Shown: positions 9,201-22,602 of the stretch, piece after piece
How positions within the stretch are numbered: the first letter of the stretch is position 1
Layout: each line of letters begins with the position of its first letter
DNA from: Sabellastarte sp. h YS-2021
Lineage: Eukaryota; Annelida; Polychaeta; Sabellida; Sabellidae
DNA: 64,000 bases
Direction: 5' to 3'
NCBI GenBank assembly: GCA_964017235.1
Contig: OZ024930.1
Location: 148,986,221-149,050,220, forward strand
Translations under genes and position numbers: made by a program
Notes under the pieces: model-generated
Seen by the model: only the letters and a program-made list of their open reading frames with translations
What the model was told of the DNA's origin: nothing
The model's database searches: none

Positions 9201-12024
9201 GCGACCTGTCCAGGCTAAATCGACAATGTACCGAGATGGCCGTTTTTCTCCATAACCAAGTCAAATATTGAGATGTAATGTTGAAATTTGTGCAGGATAT
9301 TAGTTACATGGCATTAGTGATAACAGAAGTTGATTTCAGACTTACATCTAGTTTGGAAACTCTTGCCATGACCTGTCAAGGCTACATCGCCTAAGTACCG
9401 GGATGGCCTTTTTTCCTCTGTAACCAAGTCAAATATTGAGCTGTAATGCTGGAATTTGGGCAGGACATTAGTTTTGTGGCACAATTGATTATGGCAGTGA
9501 TTTGAGAGTTACATCTAGGTATGAAACTTTTGTAACAACTTTTCCAAGTACCCGGAGCGCCATTTTTCCTCTGTAAGTAGGTCAAGTATTGAGATGTAAT
9601 GCTGCAATTTGGGCGAGTCATTTGTTTAGTGGCACTAGTGATATTAACAATGATTTCAGACTTACATCTAGCTGGCAAACTCATGCCGCGACCTGTCCAG
9701 GCTAAATCGACAATGTACCGAGATGGCCGTTTTTTCTCCATAACCAAGTCAAATATTGAGATGTAACGTTGAAATTTGTGCAGGATATTAGTTACATGGC
9801 ACTAGTGATAACAGAAGAGATTTCAGACTTACATCTAGTTTGGAAACTCTTGCCACGACCTGTCAAGGCTACACCGCCTAAGTACCGGGATGGCCTTTTT
9901 TCCTCCGTAACCAAGTCAAATATTGAGCTGTAACGCTGGAATTTGGGCAGGACATTAGTTTTGTGGCACAATTGATTATGGCAATGATTTGAGAGTTACA
10001 TCTAGGTATGAAACTTTTGTAACGACTTTTCCAAGTACCCGGAGCGCCATTTTTCCTCTGTAAGTAGGTCAAGTATTGAGATGTAATGCTGCAATTTGGG
10101 CGAGTCATTTGTTTAGTGGCACTAGTGATATTAACAATGATTTCAGACTTACATCTAGCTGGCAAACTCATGCCGCGACCTGTCCAGGCTAAATGGACAA
10201 TGTACCTAGATGGCCGTTTTTTCTCCATAACCAAGTCAAATATTGAGATGTAACGTTGAAATTTGTGCAGGATATTAGTTACATGGCACTAGTGATAACA
10301 GAAGAGATTTCAGACTTACATCTAGTTTGGAAACTCTTGCCACGACCTGTCAAGGCTACACCGCCTAAGTACCGGGATGGCCTTTTTTCCTCCGTAACCA
10401 AGTCAAATATTGAGCTGTAACGCTGGAATTTGGGCAGGACATTAGTTTTGTGGCACAATTGATTATGGCAATGATTTGAGAGTTACATCTAGGTATGAAA
10501 CTTTTGTAACGACTTTTCCAAGTACCCGGAGCGCCATTTTTCCTCTGTAAGTAGGTCAAGTATTGAGATGTAATGCTGCAATTTGGGCGAGTCATTTGTT
10601 TAGTGTCACTAGTGATATTAACAATGATTTCAGACTTACATCTAGTTTGGAAACTCTTGCCACGACCTGTCAAGGCTACACCGACTTAGTACCGGGATGG
10701 CCTTTTTTCCTCCGTAACCAAGTCAAATATTGAGCTGTAACCCTGGAATTTGGGCAGGACATTAGTTTTGTGGCACAATTGATTATGGCAATGATTTGAG
10801 AGTTACATCTAGGTATGAAACTTTTGTAACGACTTTTCCAAGTACCCGGAGCGCCATTTTTCCTCTGTAAGTAGGTCAAGTATTGAGATGTAATGCTGCA
10901 ATTTGGGCGAGTCATTTGTTTAGTGGCACTAGTGATATTAACAATGATTTCAGACTTACATCTAGCTGGCAAACTCATGCCGCGACCTGTCCAGGCTAAA
11001 TCGACAATGTACCGAGATGGCCGTTTTTTCTCCATAACCAAGTCAAATATTGAGATGTAACGTTGAAATTTGTGCAGGATATTAGTTACATGGCACTAGT
11101 GATAACAGAAGAGATTTCAGACTTACATCTAGTTTGGAAACTCTTGCCACGACCTGTCAAGGCTACACCGCCTAAGTACCGGGATGGCCTTTTTTCCTCC
11201 GTAACCAAGTCAAATATTGAGCTGTAACGCTGGAATTTGGGCAGGACATTAGTTTTGTGGCACAATTGATTATGGCAATGATTTGAGAGTTACATCTAGG
11301 TATGAAACTTTTGTAACGACTTTTCCAAGTACCCGGAGCGCCATTTTTCCTCTGTAAGTAGGTCAAGTATTGAGATGTAATGCTGCAATTTGGGCGAGTC
11401 ATTTGTTTAGTGGCACTAGTGATATTAACAATGATTTCAGACTTACATCTAGCTGGCAAACTCATGCCGCGACCTGTCCAGGCTAAATCGACAATGTACC
11501 GAGATGGCCGTTTTTCTCCATAACCAAGTCAAATATTGAGATGTAATGTTGAAATTTGTGCAGGATATTAGTTACATGGCATTAGTGATAACAGAAGTTG
11601 ATTTCAGACTTACATCTAGTTTGGAAACTCTTGCCACGACCTGTCAAGGCTACATCGCCTAAGTACCGGGATGGCCTTTTTTCCTCTGTAACCAAGTCAA
11701 ATATTGAGCTGTAATGCTGGAATTTGGGCAGGACATTAGTTTTGTGGCACAATTGATTATGGCAGTGATTTGAGAGTTACATCTAGGTATGAAACTTTTG
11801 TAACAACTTTTCCAAGTACCCGGAGCGCCATTTTTCCTCTGTAAGTAGGTCAAGTATTGAGATGTAATGCTGCAATTTGGGCGAGTCATTTGTTTAGTGG
11901 CACTAGTGATATTAACAATGATTTCAGACTTACATCTAGCTGGCAAACTCATGCCGCGACCTGTCCAGGCTAAATCGACAATGTACCGAGATGGCCGTTT
12001 TTTCTCCATAACCAAGTCAAATAT
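3258..12024. repeat. Superunit 2 (8767 bp): longest in the window
   Basis: X 3258-3758, Y 3759-4246, Zh 4247-4733, Z 4734-5220, Z 5221-5707, Zt 5708-6194, Zh 6195-6681, P 6682-7488, Zh 7489-7975, P 7976-8782, Zd 8783-9268, Y' 9269-9756, Zh 9757-10243, P' 10244-11050, Zd 11051-11536, Y' 11537-12024. It contains a Zh-P tandem pair of 1294 bp and two Zd-Y' pairs without an intervening X. It therefore looks like a superunit expanded by internal unequal exchange. P' is marked by cgacttagtacc in the hybrid monomer. Confidence 0.94.
6195..8782. repeat. Tandem duplication of Zh-P, period 1294 bp
   Basis: Copies are 6195-7488 and 7489-8782, each a Zh trimer followed by a P pentamer with agtgtcac in the hybrid monomer. 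The period equals the Zt-P period at 52654-56535, but the Z subtype differs, so these are separate events. Confidence 0.88.
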
Positions 12025-15000
12025 TGAGATGTAACGTTGAAATTTGTGCAGGATATTAGTTACATGGCACTAGTGATAACAGAAGAGATTTCAGACTTAC
12101 ATCTAGTTTGGAAACTCTTGCCACGACCTGTCAAGGCTACACCGCCTAAGTACCGGGATGGCCTTTTTTGGTCTGTAACCAAGTCAAATATTGAGATGTA
12201 ATGCTGGAATTTGGGTGAGACATTAGTTTCGTTGCACTAGTGATAACAAAAATGATTTGAGACTTACATCTAGGTGGGAAACCCATGTTGCAAGTTGTCC
12301 ATGTTCCATCACCCGACTACACGAAGGGCCTTTTCTACTCTGTAAATAAGTCAAATATTGAGATGTAACGCTGCAATTTGGGTGAGTCATTTGTTTAGTG
12401 GCACTAGTGATAACAACAATGATTTCAGACTTACATCTAGCGGGCAAACTCATGCTGCGACCTGTCCAGGCTAAATCGCCAAAGTACCGAGATGGCCGTT
12501 TTTTCTCTGTAACCAAGTCAAATATTGAGATGTAACGTTGAAATTTGTGCAGGATATTAGTTACATGGCACTAGTGATAACAGAAGTTGATTTCAGACTT
12601 ACATCTAGTTTGGAAACTCTTGCCACGACCTGTCAAGGCTACATCGCCTAAGTACCGGGATGGCCTTTTTTCCTCTGTAACCAAGTCAAATATTGAGCTG
12701 TAACGCTGGAATTTGGGCAGGACATTAGTTTTGTGGCACAATTGATTATGGCAGTGATTTGAGAGTTACATCTAGGTATGAAACTTTTGTAACGACTTTT
12801 CCAAGTACCCGGAGCGCCATTTTTCCTCTGTAAGTAGGTCAAGTATTGAGATGTAATGCTGCAATTTGGGCGAGTCATTTGTTTAGTGGCACTAGTGATA
12901 TTAACAATGATTTCAGACTTACATCTAGCTGGCAAACTCATGCCGCGACCTGTCCAGGCTAAATCGACAATGTACCGAGATGGCCGTTTTTTCTCCATAA
13001 CCAAGTCAAATATTGAGATGTAACGTTGAAATTTGTGCAGGATATTAGTTACATGGCACTAGTGATAACAGAAGAGATTTCAGACTTACATCTAGTTTGG
13101 AAACTCTTGCCACGACCTGTCAAGGCTACACCGCCTAAGTACCGGGATGGCCTTTTTTCCTCCGTAACCAAGTCAAATATTGAGCTGTAACGCTGGAATT
13201 TGGGCAGGACATTAGTTTTGTGGCACAATTGATTATGGCAATGATTTGAGAGTTACATCTAGGTATGAAACTTTTGTAACGACTTTTCCAAGTACCCGGA
13301 GCGCCATTTTTCCTCTGTAAGTAGGTCAAGTATTGAGATGTAATGCTGCAATTTGGGCGAGTCATTTGTTTAGTGGCACTAGTGATATTAACAATGATTT
13401 CAGACTTACATCTAGCTGGCAAACTCATGCCGCGACCTGTCCAGGCTAAATGGACAATGTACCTAGATGGCCGTTTTTTCTCCATAACCAAGTCAAATAT
13501 TGAGATGTAACGTTGAAATTTGTGCAGGATATTAGTTACATGGCACTAGTGATAACAGAAGAGATTTCAGACTTACATCTAGTTTGGAAACTCTTACCAC
13601 GACCTGTCAAGGCTACACCGCCTAAGTACCGGGATGGCCTTTTTTCCTCCGTAACCAAGTCAAATATTGAGCTGTAACGCTGGAATTTGGGCAGGACATT
13701 AGTTTTGTGGCACAATTGATTATGGCAATGATTTGAGAGTTACATCTAGGTATGAAACTTTTGTAACGACTTTTCCAAGTACCCGGAGCGCCATTTTTCC
13801 TCTGTAAGTAGGTCAAGTATTGAGATGTAATGCTGCAATTTGGGCGAGTCATTTGTTTAGTGTCACTAGTGATATTAACAATGATTTCAGACTTACATCT
13901 AGTTTGGAAACTCTTGCCACGACCTGTCAAGGCTACACCGACTTAGTACCGGGATGGCCTTTTTTCCTCCGTAACCAAGTCAAATATTGAGCTGTAACCC
14001 TGGAATTTGGGCAGGACATTAGTTTTGTGGCACAATTGATTATGGCAATGATTTGAGAGTTACATCTAGGTATGAAACTTTTGTAACGACTTTTCCAAGT
14101 ACCCGGAGCGCCATTTTTCCTCTGTAAGTAGGTCAAGTATTGAGATGTAATGCTGCAATTTGGGCGAGTCATTTGTTTAGTGGCACTAGTGATATTAACA
14201 ATGATTTCAGACTTACATCTAGCTGGCAAACTCATGCCGCGACCTGTCCAGGCTAAATCGACAATGTACCGAGATGGCCGTTTTTTCTCCATAACCAAGT
14301 CAAATATTGAGATGTAACGTTGAAATTTGTGCAGGATATTAGTTACATGGCACTAGTGATAACAGAAGAGATTTCAGACTTACATCTAGTTTGGAAACTC
14401 TTGCCACGACCTGTCAAGGCTACACCGCCTAAGTACCGGGATGGCCTTTTTTCCTCCGTAACCAAGTCAAATATTGAGCTGTAACGCTGGAATTTGGGCA
14501 GGACATTAGTTTTGTGGCACAATTGATTATGGCAATGATTTGAGAGTTACATCTAGGTATGAAACTTTTGTAACGACTTTTCCAAGTACCCGGAGCGCCA
14601 TTTTTCCTCTGTAAGTAGGTCAAGTATTGAGATGTAATGCTGCAATTTGGGCGAGTCATTTGTTTAGTGGCACTAGTGATATTAACAATGATTTCAGACT
14701 TACATCTAGCTGGCAAACTCATGCCGCGACCTGTCCAGGCTAAATCGACAATGTACCGAGATGGCCGTTTTTCTCCATAACCAAGTCAAATATTGAGATG
14801 TAATGTTGAAATTTGTGCAGGATATTAGTTACATGGCATTAGTGATAACAGAAGTTGATTTCAGACTTACATCTAGTTTGGAAACTCTTGCCACGACCTG
14901 TCAAGGCTACATCGCCTAAGTACCGGGATGGCCTTTTTTCCTCTGTAACCAAGTCAAATATTGAGCTGTAATGCTGGAATTTGGGCAGGACATTAGTTTT

Positions 15001-17549
15001 GTGGCACAATTGATTATGGCAGTGATTTGAGAGTTACATCTAGGTATGAAACTTTTGTAACAACTTTTCCAAGTACCCGGAGCGCCATTTTTCCTCTGTA
15101 AGTAGGTCAAGTATTGAGATGTAATGCTGCAATTTGGGCGAGTCATTTGTTTAGTGGCACTAGTGATATTAACAATGATTTCAGACTTACATCTAGCTGG
15201 CAAACTCATGCCGCGACCTGTCCAGGCTAAATCGACAATGTACCGAGATGGCCGTTTTTTCTCCATAACCAAGTCAAATATTGAGATGTAACGTTGAAAT
15301 TTGTGCAGGATATTAGTTACATGGCACTAGTGATAACAGAAGAGATTTCAGACTTACATCTAGTTTGGAAACTCTTGCCACGACCTGTCAAGGCTACACC
15401 GCCTAAGTACCGGGATGGCCTTTTTTCCTCCGTAACCAAGTCAAATATTGAGCTGTAACGCTGGAATTTGGGCAGGACATTAGTTTTGTGGCACAATTGA
15501 TTATGGCAATGATTTGAGAGTTACATCTAGGTATGAAACTTTTGTAACGACTTTTCCAAGTACCCGGAGCGCCATTTTTCCTCTGTAAGTAGGTCAAGTA
15601 TTGAGATGTAATGCTGCAATTTGGGCGAGTCATTTGTTTAGTGGCACTAGTGATATTAACAATGATTTCAGACTTACATCTAGCTGGCAAACTCATGCCG
15701 CGACCTGTCCAGGCTAAATGGACAATGTACCTAGATGGCCGTTTTTTCTCCATAACCAAGTCAAATATTGAGATGTAACGTTGAAATTTGTGCAGGATAT
15801 TAGTTACATGGCACTAGTGATAACAGAAGAGATTTCAGACTTACATCTAGTTTGGAAACTCTTACCACGACCTGTCAAGGCTACACCGCCTAAGTACCGG
15901 GATGGCCTTTTTTCCTCCGTAACCAAGTCAAATATTGAGCTGTAACGCTGGAATTTGGGCAGGACATTAGTTTTGTGGCACAATTGATTATGGCAATGAT
16001 TTGAGAGTTACATCTAGGTATGAAACTTTTGTAACGACTTTTCCAAGTACCCGGAGCGCCATTTTTCCTCTGTAAGTAGGTCAAGTATTGAGATGTAATG
16101 CTGCAATTTGGGCGAGTCATTTGTTTAGTGTCACTAGTGATATTAACAATGATTTCAGACTTACATCTAGTTTGGAAACTCTTGCCACGACCTGTCAAGG
16201 CTACACCGACTTAGTACCGGGATGGCCTTTTTTCCTCCGTAACCAAGTCAAATATTGAGCTGTAACCCTGGAATTTGGGCAGGACATTAGTTTTGTGGCA
16301 CAATTGATTATGGCAATGATTTGAGAGTTACATCTAGGTATGAAACTTTTGTAACGACTTTTCCAAGTACCCGGAGCGCCATTTTTCCTCTGTAAGTAGG
16401 TCAAGTATTGAGATGTAATGCTGCAATTTGGGCGAGTCATTTGTTTAGTGGCACTAGTGATATTAACAATGATTTCAGACTTACATCTAGCTGGCAAACT
16501 CATGCCGCGACCTGTCCAGGCTAAATCGACAATGTACCGAGATGGCCGTTTTTTCTCCATAACCAAGTCAAATATTGAGATGTAACGTTGAAATTTGTGC
16601 AGGATATTAGTTACATGGCACTAGTGATAACAGAAGAGATTTCAGACTTACATCTAGTTTGGAAACTCTTGCCACGACCTGTCAAGGCTACACCGCCTAA
16701 GTACCGGGATGGCCTTTTTTCCTCCGTAACCAAGTCAAATATTGAGCTGTAACGCTGGAATTTGGGCAGGACATTAGTTTTGTGGCACAATTGATTATGG
16801 CAATGATTTGAGAGTTACATCTAGGTATGAAACTTTTGTAACGACTTTTCCAAGTACCCGGAGCGCCATTTTTCCTCTGTAAGTAGGTCAAGTATTGAGA
16901 TGTAATGCTGCAATTTGGGCGAGTCATTTGTTTAGTGGCACTAGTGATATTAACAATGATTTCAGACTTACATCTAGCTGGCAAACTCATGCCGCGACCT
17001 GTCCAGGCTAAATCGACAATGTACCGAGATGGCCGTTTTTCTCCATAACCAAGTCAAATATTGAGATGTAATGTTGAAATTTGTGCAGGATATTAGTTAC
17101 ATGGCATTAGTGATAACAGAAGTTGATTTCAGACTTACATCTAGTTTGGAAACTCTTGCCACGACCTGTCAAGGCTACATCGCCTAAGTACCGGGATGGC
17201 CTTTTTTCCTCTGTAACCAAGTCAAATATTGAGCTGTAATGCTGGAATTTGGGCAGGACATTAGTTTTGTGGCACAATTGATTATGGCAGTGATTTGAGA
17301 GTTACATCTAGGTATGAAACTTTTGTAACAACTTTTCCAAGTACCCGGAGCGCCATTTTTCCTCTGTAAGTAGGTCAAGTATTGAGATGTAATGCTGCAA
17401 TTTGGGCGAGTCATTTGTTTAGTGGCACTAGTGATATTAACAATGATTTCAGACTTACATCTAGCTGGCAAACTCATGCCGCGACCTGTCCAGGCTAAAT
17501 CGACAATGTACCGAGATGGCCGTTTTTTCTCCATAACCAAGTCAAATAT
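12025..17549. repeat. Superunit 3 (5525 bp)
   Basis: X 12025-12525, Y 12526-13013, then two copies of a 2268-bp cassette. Copy one is Zh 13014-13500, P' 13501-14307, Zd 14308-14793, Y' 14794-15281. Copy two is Zh 15282-15768, P' 15769-16575, Zd 16576-17061, Y' 17062-17549. Both P' blocks share the private variant cttaccacg (cttgccacg elsewhere), so they are recent copies of each other. Confidence 0.94.
13014..17549. repeat. Tandem duplication of Zh-P'-Zd-Y', period 2268 bp
   Basis: Copies are 13014-15281 and 15282-17549, sharing cttaccacg in P'. A third, older-looking copy without this variant is at 9757-12024, separated by X-Y (12025-13013). Confidence 0.9.
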
Positions 17550-19832
17550 TGAGATGTAACGTTGAAATTTGTGCAGGATATTAGTTACATGGCACTAGTG
17601 ATAACAGAAGAGATTTCAGACTTACATCTAGTTTGGAAACTCTTGCCACGACCTGTCAAGGCTACACCGCCTAAGTACCGGGATGGCCTTTTTTGGTCTG
17701 TAACCAAGTCAAATATTGAGATGTAATGCTGGAATTTGGGTGAGACATTAGTTTCTTTGCACTAGTGATAACAAAAATGATTTGAGACTTACATCTAGGT
17801 GGGAAACCCATGTTGCAAGTTGTCCATGTTCCATCACCCGACTACACGAAGGGCCTTTTCTACTCTGTAAATAAGTCAAATATTGAGATGTAACGCTGCA
17901 ATTTGGGCGAGTCATTTGTTTAGTGGCACTAGTGATAACAACAATGATTTCAGACTTACATCTAGCGGGCAAACTCATGCTGCGACCTGTCCAGGCTAAA
18001 TCGCCAAAGTACCGAGATGGCCGTTTTTTCTCTGTAACCAAGTCAAATATTGAGATGTAACGTTGAAATTTGTGCAGGATATTAGTTACATGGCACTAGT
18101 GATAACAGAAGTTGATTTCAGACTTACACCTAGTTTGGAAACTCTTGCCACGACCTGTCAAGGCTACATCGCCTAAGTACCGGGATGGCCTTTTTTCCTC
18201 TGTAACCAAGTCAAATATTGAGCTGTAACGCTGGAATTTGGGCAGGACATTAGTTTTGTGGCACAATTGATTATGGCAGTGATTTGAGAGTTACATCTAG
18301 GTATGAAACTTTTGTAACAACTTTTCCAAGTACCCGGAGCGCCATTTTTCCTCTGTAAGTAGGTCAAGTATTGAGATGTAATGCTGCAATTTGGGCGAGT
18401 CATTTGTTTAGTGGCACTAGTGATATTAACAATGATTTCAGACTTACATCTAGCTGGCAAACTCATGCCGCGACCTGTCCAGGCTAAATCGACAATGTAC
18501 CGAGATGGCCGTTTTTTCTCCATAACCAAGTCAAATATTGAGATGTAACGTTGAAATTTGTGCAGGATATTAGTTACATGGCACTAGTGATAACAGAAGA
18601 GATTTCAGACTTACATCTAGTTTGGAAACTCTTGCCACGACCTGTCAAGGCTACACCGCCTAAGTACCGGGATGGCCTTTTTTCCTCCGTAACCAAGTCA
18701 AATATTGAGCTGTAACGCTGGAATTTGGGCAGGACATTAGTTTTGTGGCACAATTGATTATGGCAATGATTTGAGAGTTACATCTAGGTATGAAACTTTT
18801 GTAACGACTTTTCCAAGTACCCGGAGCGCCATTTTTCCTCTGTAAGTAGGTCAAGTATTGAGATGTAATGCTGCAATTTGGGCGAGTCATTTGTTTAGTG
18901 GCACTAGTGATATTAACAATGATTTCAGACTTACATCTAGCTGGCAAACTCATGCCGCGACCTGTCCAGGCTAAATGGACAATGTACCTAGATGGCCGTT
19001 TTTTCTCCATAACCAAGTCAAATATTGAGATGTAACGTTGAAATTTGTGCAGGATATTAGTTACATGGCACTAGTGATAACAGAAGAGATTTCAGACTTA
19101 CATCTAGTTTGGAAACTCTTGCCACGACCTGTCAAGGCTACACCGCCTAAGTACCGGGATGGCCTTTTTTCCTCCGTAACCAAGTCAAATATTGAGCTGT
19201 AACGCTGGAATTTGGGCAGGACATTAGTTTTGTGGCACAATTGATTATGGCAATGATTTGAGAGTTACATCTAGGTATGAAACTTTTGTAACGACTTTTC
19301 CAAGTACCCGGAGCGCCATTTTTCCTCTGTAAGTAGGTCAAGTATTGAGATGTAATGCTGCAATTTGGGCGAGTCATTTGTTTAGTGTCACTAGTGATAT
19401 TAACAATGATTTCAGACTTACATCTAGTTTGGAAACTCTTGCCACGACCTGTCAAGGCTACACCGACTAAGTACCGGGATGGCCTTTTTTCCTCCGTAAC
19501 CAAGTCAAATATTGAGCTGTAACCCTGGAATTTGGGCAGGACATTAGTTTTGTGGCACAATTGATTATGGCAATGATTTGAGAGTTACATCTAGGTATGA
19601 AACTTTTGTAACGACTTTTCCAAGTACCCGGAGCGCCATTTTTCCTCTGTAAGTAGGTCAAGTATTGAGATGTAATGCTGCAATTTGGGCGAGTCATTTG
19701 TTTAGTGGCACTAGTGATATTAACAATGATTTCAGACTTACATCTAGCTGGCAAACTCATGCCGCGACCTGTCCAGGCTAAATCGACAATGTACCGAGAT
19801 GGCCGTTTTTTCTCCATAACCAAGTCAAATAT
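17550..19832. repeat. Superunit 4 (2283 bp): X-Y-Zh-P
   Basis: X 17550-18050, Y 18051-18538, Zh 18539-19025, P 19026-19832. It lacks Zd-Y' and passes straight into the next X. Its D monomer carries tttctttg and its A' carries acacctag, a pair of markers shared with superunits 6, 9 and 10. Confidence 0.94.
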
Positions 19833-22602
19833 TGAGATGTAACGTTGAAATTTGTGCAGGATATTAGTTACATGGCACTAGTGATAACAGAAGAGATTTC
19901 AGACTTACATCTAGTTTGGAAACTCTTGCCACGACCTGTCAAGGCTACACCGCCTAAGTACCGGGATGGCCTTTTTTGGTCTGTAACCAAGTCAAATATT
20001 GAGATGTAATGCTGGAATTTGGGTGAGACATTAGTTTCGTTGCACTAGTGATAACAAAAATGATTTGAGACTTACATCTAGGTGGGAAACCCATGTTGCA
20101 AGTTGTCCATGTTCCATCACCCGACTACACGAAGGGCCTTTTCTACTCTGTAAATAAGTCAAATATTGAGATGTAACGCTGCAATTTGGGTGAGTCATTT
20201 GTTTAGTGGCACTAGTGATAACAACAATGATTTCAGACTTACATCTAGCGGGCAAACTCATGCTGCGACCTGTCCAGGCTAAATCGCCAAAGTACCGAGA
20301 TGGCCGTTTTTTCTCTGTAACCAAGTCAAATATTGAGATGTAACGTTGAAATTTGTGCAGGATATTAGTTACATGGCACTAGTGATAACAGAAGTTGATT
20401 TCAGACTTACATCTAGTTTGGAAACTCTTGCCACGACCTGTCAAGGCTACATCGCCTAAGTACCGGGATGGCCTTTTTTCCTCCGTAACCAAGTCAAATA
20501 TTGAGCTGTAACGCTGGAATTTGGGCAGGACATTAGTTTTGTGGCACAATTGATTATGGCAATGATTTGAGAGTTACATCTAGGTATGAAACTTTTGTAA
20601 CGACTTTTCCAAGTACCCGGAGCGCCATTTTTCCTCTGTAAGTAGGTCAAGTATTGAGATGTAATGCTGCAATTTGGGCGAGTCATTTGTTTAGTGGCAC
20701 TAGTGATATTAACAATGATTTCAGACTTACATCTAGCTGGCAAACTCATGCCGCGACCTGTCCAGGCTAAATGGACAATGTACCTAGATGGCCGTTTTTT
20801 CTCCATAACCAAGTCAAATATTGAGATGTAACGTTGAAATTTGTGCAGGATATTAGTTACATGGCACTAGTGATAACAGAAGAGATTTCAGACTTACATC
20901 TAGTTTGGAAACTCTTACCACGACCTGTCAAGGCTACACCGCCTAAGTACCGGGATGGCCTTTTTTCCTCCGTAACCAAGTCAAATATTGAGCTGTAACG
21001 CTGGAATTTGGGCAGGACATTAGTTTTGTGGCACAATTGATTATGGCAATGATTTGAGAGTTACATCTAGGTATGAAACTTTTGTAACGACTTTTCCAAG
21101 TACCCGGAGCGCCATTTTTCCTCTGTAAGTAGGTCAAGTATTGAGATGTAATGCTGCAATTTGGGCGAGTCATTTGTTTAGTGTCACTAGTGATATTAAC
21201 AATGATTTCAGACTTACATCTAGTTTGGAAACTCTTGCCACGACCTGTCAAGGCTACACCGACTTAGTACCGGGATGGCCTTTTTTCCTCCGTAACCAAG
21301 TCAAATATTGAGCTGTAACCCTGGAATTTGGGCAGGACATTAGTTTTGTGGCACAATTGATTATGGCAATGATTTGAGAGTTACATCTAGGTATGAAACT
21401 TTTGTAACGACTTTTCCAAGTACCCGGAGCGCCATTTTTCCTCTGTAAGTAGGTCAAGTATTGAGATGTAATGCTGCAATTTGGGCGAGTCATTTGTTTA
21501 GTGGCACTAGTGATATTAACAATGATTTCAGACTTACATCTAGCTGGCAAACTCATGCCGCGACCTGTCCAGGCTAAATCGACAATGTACCGAGATGGCC
21601 GTTTTTTCTCCATAACCAAGTCAAATATTGAGATGTAACGTTGAAATTTGTGCAGGATATTAGTTACATGGCACTAGTGATAACAGAAGAGATTTCAGAC
21701 TTACATCTAGTTTGGAAACTCTTGCCACGACCTGTCAAGGCTACACCGCCTAAGTACCGGGATGGCCTTTTTTCCTCCGTAACCAAGTCAAATATTGAGC
21801 TGTAACGCTGGAATTTGGGCAGGACATTAGTTTTGTGGCACAATTGATTATGGCAATGATTTGAGAGTTACATCTAGGTATGAAACTTTTGTAACGACTT
21901 TTCCAAGTACCCGGAGCGCCATTTTTCCTCTGTAAGTAGGTCAAGTATTGAGATGTAATGCTGCAATTTGGGCGAGTCATTTGTTTAGTGGCACTAGTGA
22001 TATTAACAATGATTTCAGACTTACATCTAGCTGGCAAACTCATGCCGCGACCTGTCCAGGCTAAATCGACAATGTACCGAGATGGCCGTTTTTCTCCATA
22101 ACCAAGTCAAATATTGAGATGTAATGTTGAAATTTGTGCAGGATATTAGTTACATGGCATTAGTGATAACAGAAGTTGATTTCAGACTTACATCTAGTTT
22201 GGAAACTCTTGCCACGACCTGTCAAGGCTACATCGCCTAAGTACCGGGATGGCCTTTTTTCCTCTGTAACCAAGTCAAATATTGAGCTGTAATGCTGGAA
22301 TTTGGGCAGGACATTAGTTTTGTGGCACAATTGATTATGGCAGTGATTTGAGAGTTACATCTAGGTATGAAACTTTTGTAACAACTTTTCCAAGTACCCG
22401 GAGCGCCATTTTTCCTCTGTAAGTAGGTCAAGTATTGAGATGTAATGCTGCAATTTGGGCGAGTCATTTGTTTAGTGGCACTAGTGATATTAACAATGAT
22501 TTCAGACTTACATCTAGCTGGCAAACTCATGCCGCGACCTGTCCAGGCTAAATCGACAATGTACCGAGATGGCCGTTTTTTCTCCATAACCAAGTCAAAT
22601 AT
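19833..22602. repeat. Superunit 5 (2770 bp) with chimeric Y/Zh block
   Basis: X 19833-20333, Y/Zh chimera 20334-20821, P' 20822-21628, Zd 21629-22114, Y' 22115-22602. The chimera starts as A' (agaagttgattt and catcgcc). It then continues as Zh (cctccg, ggcaatgattt, aaatggacaatgtacctag). This is the only such block in the window and it marks the junction of the 5053-bp duplication. Confidence 0.94.
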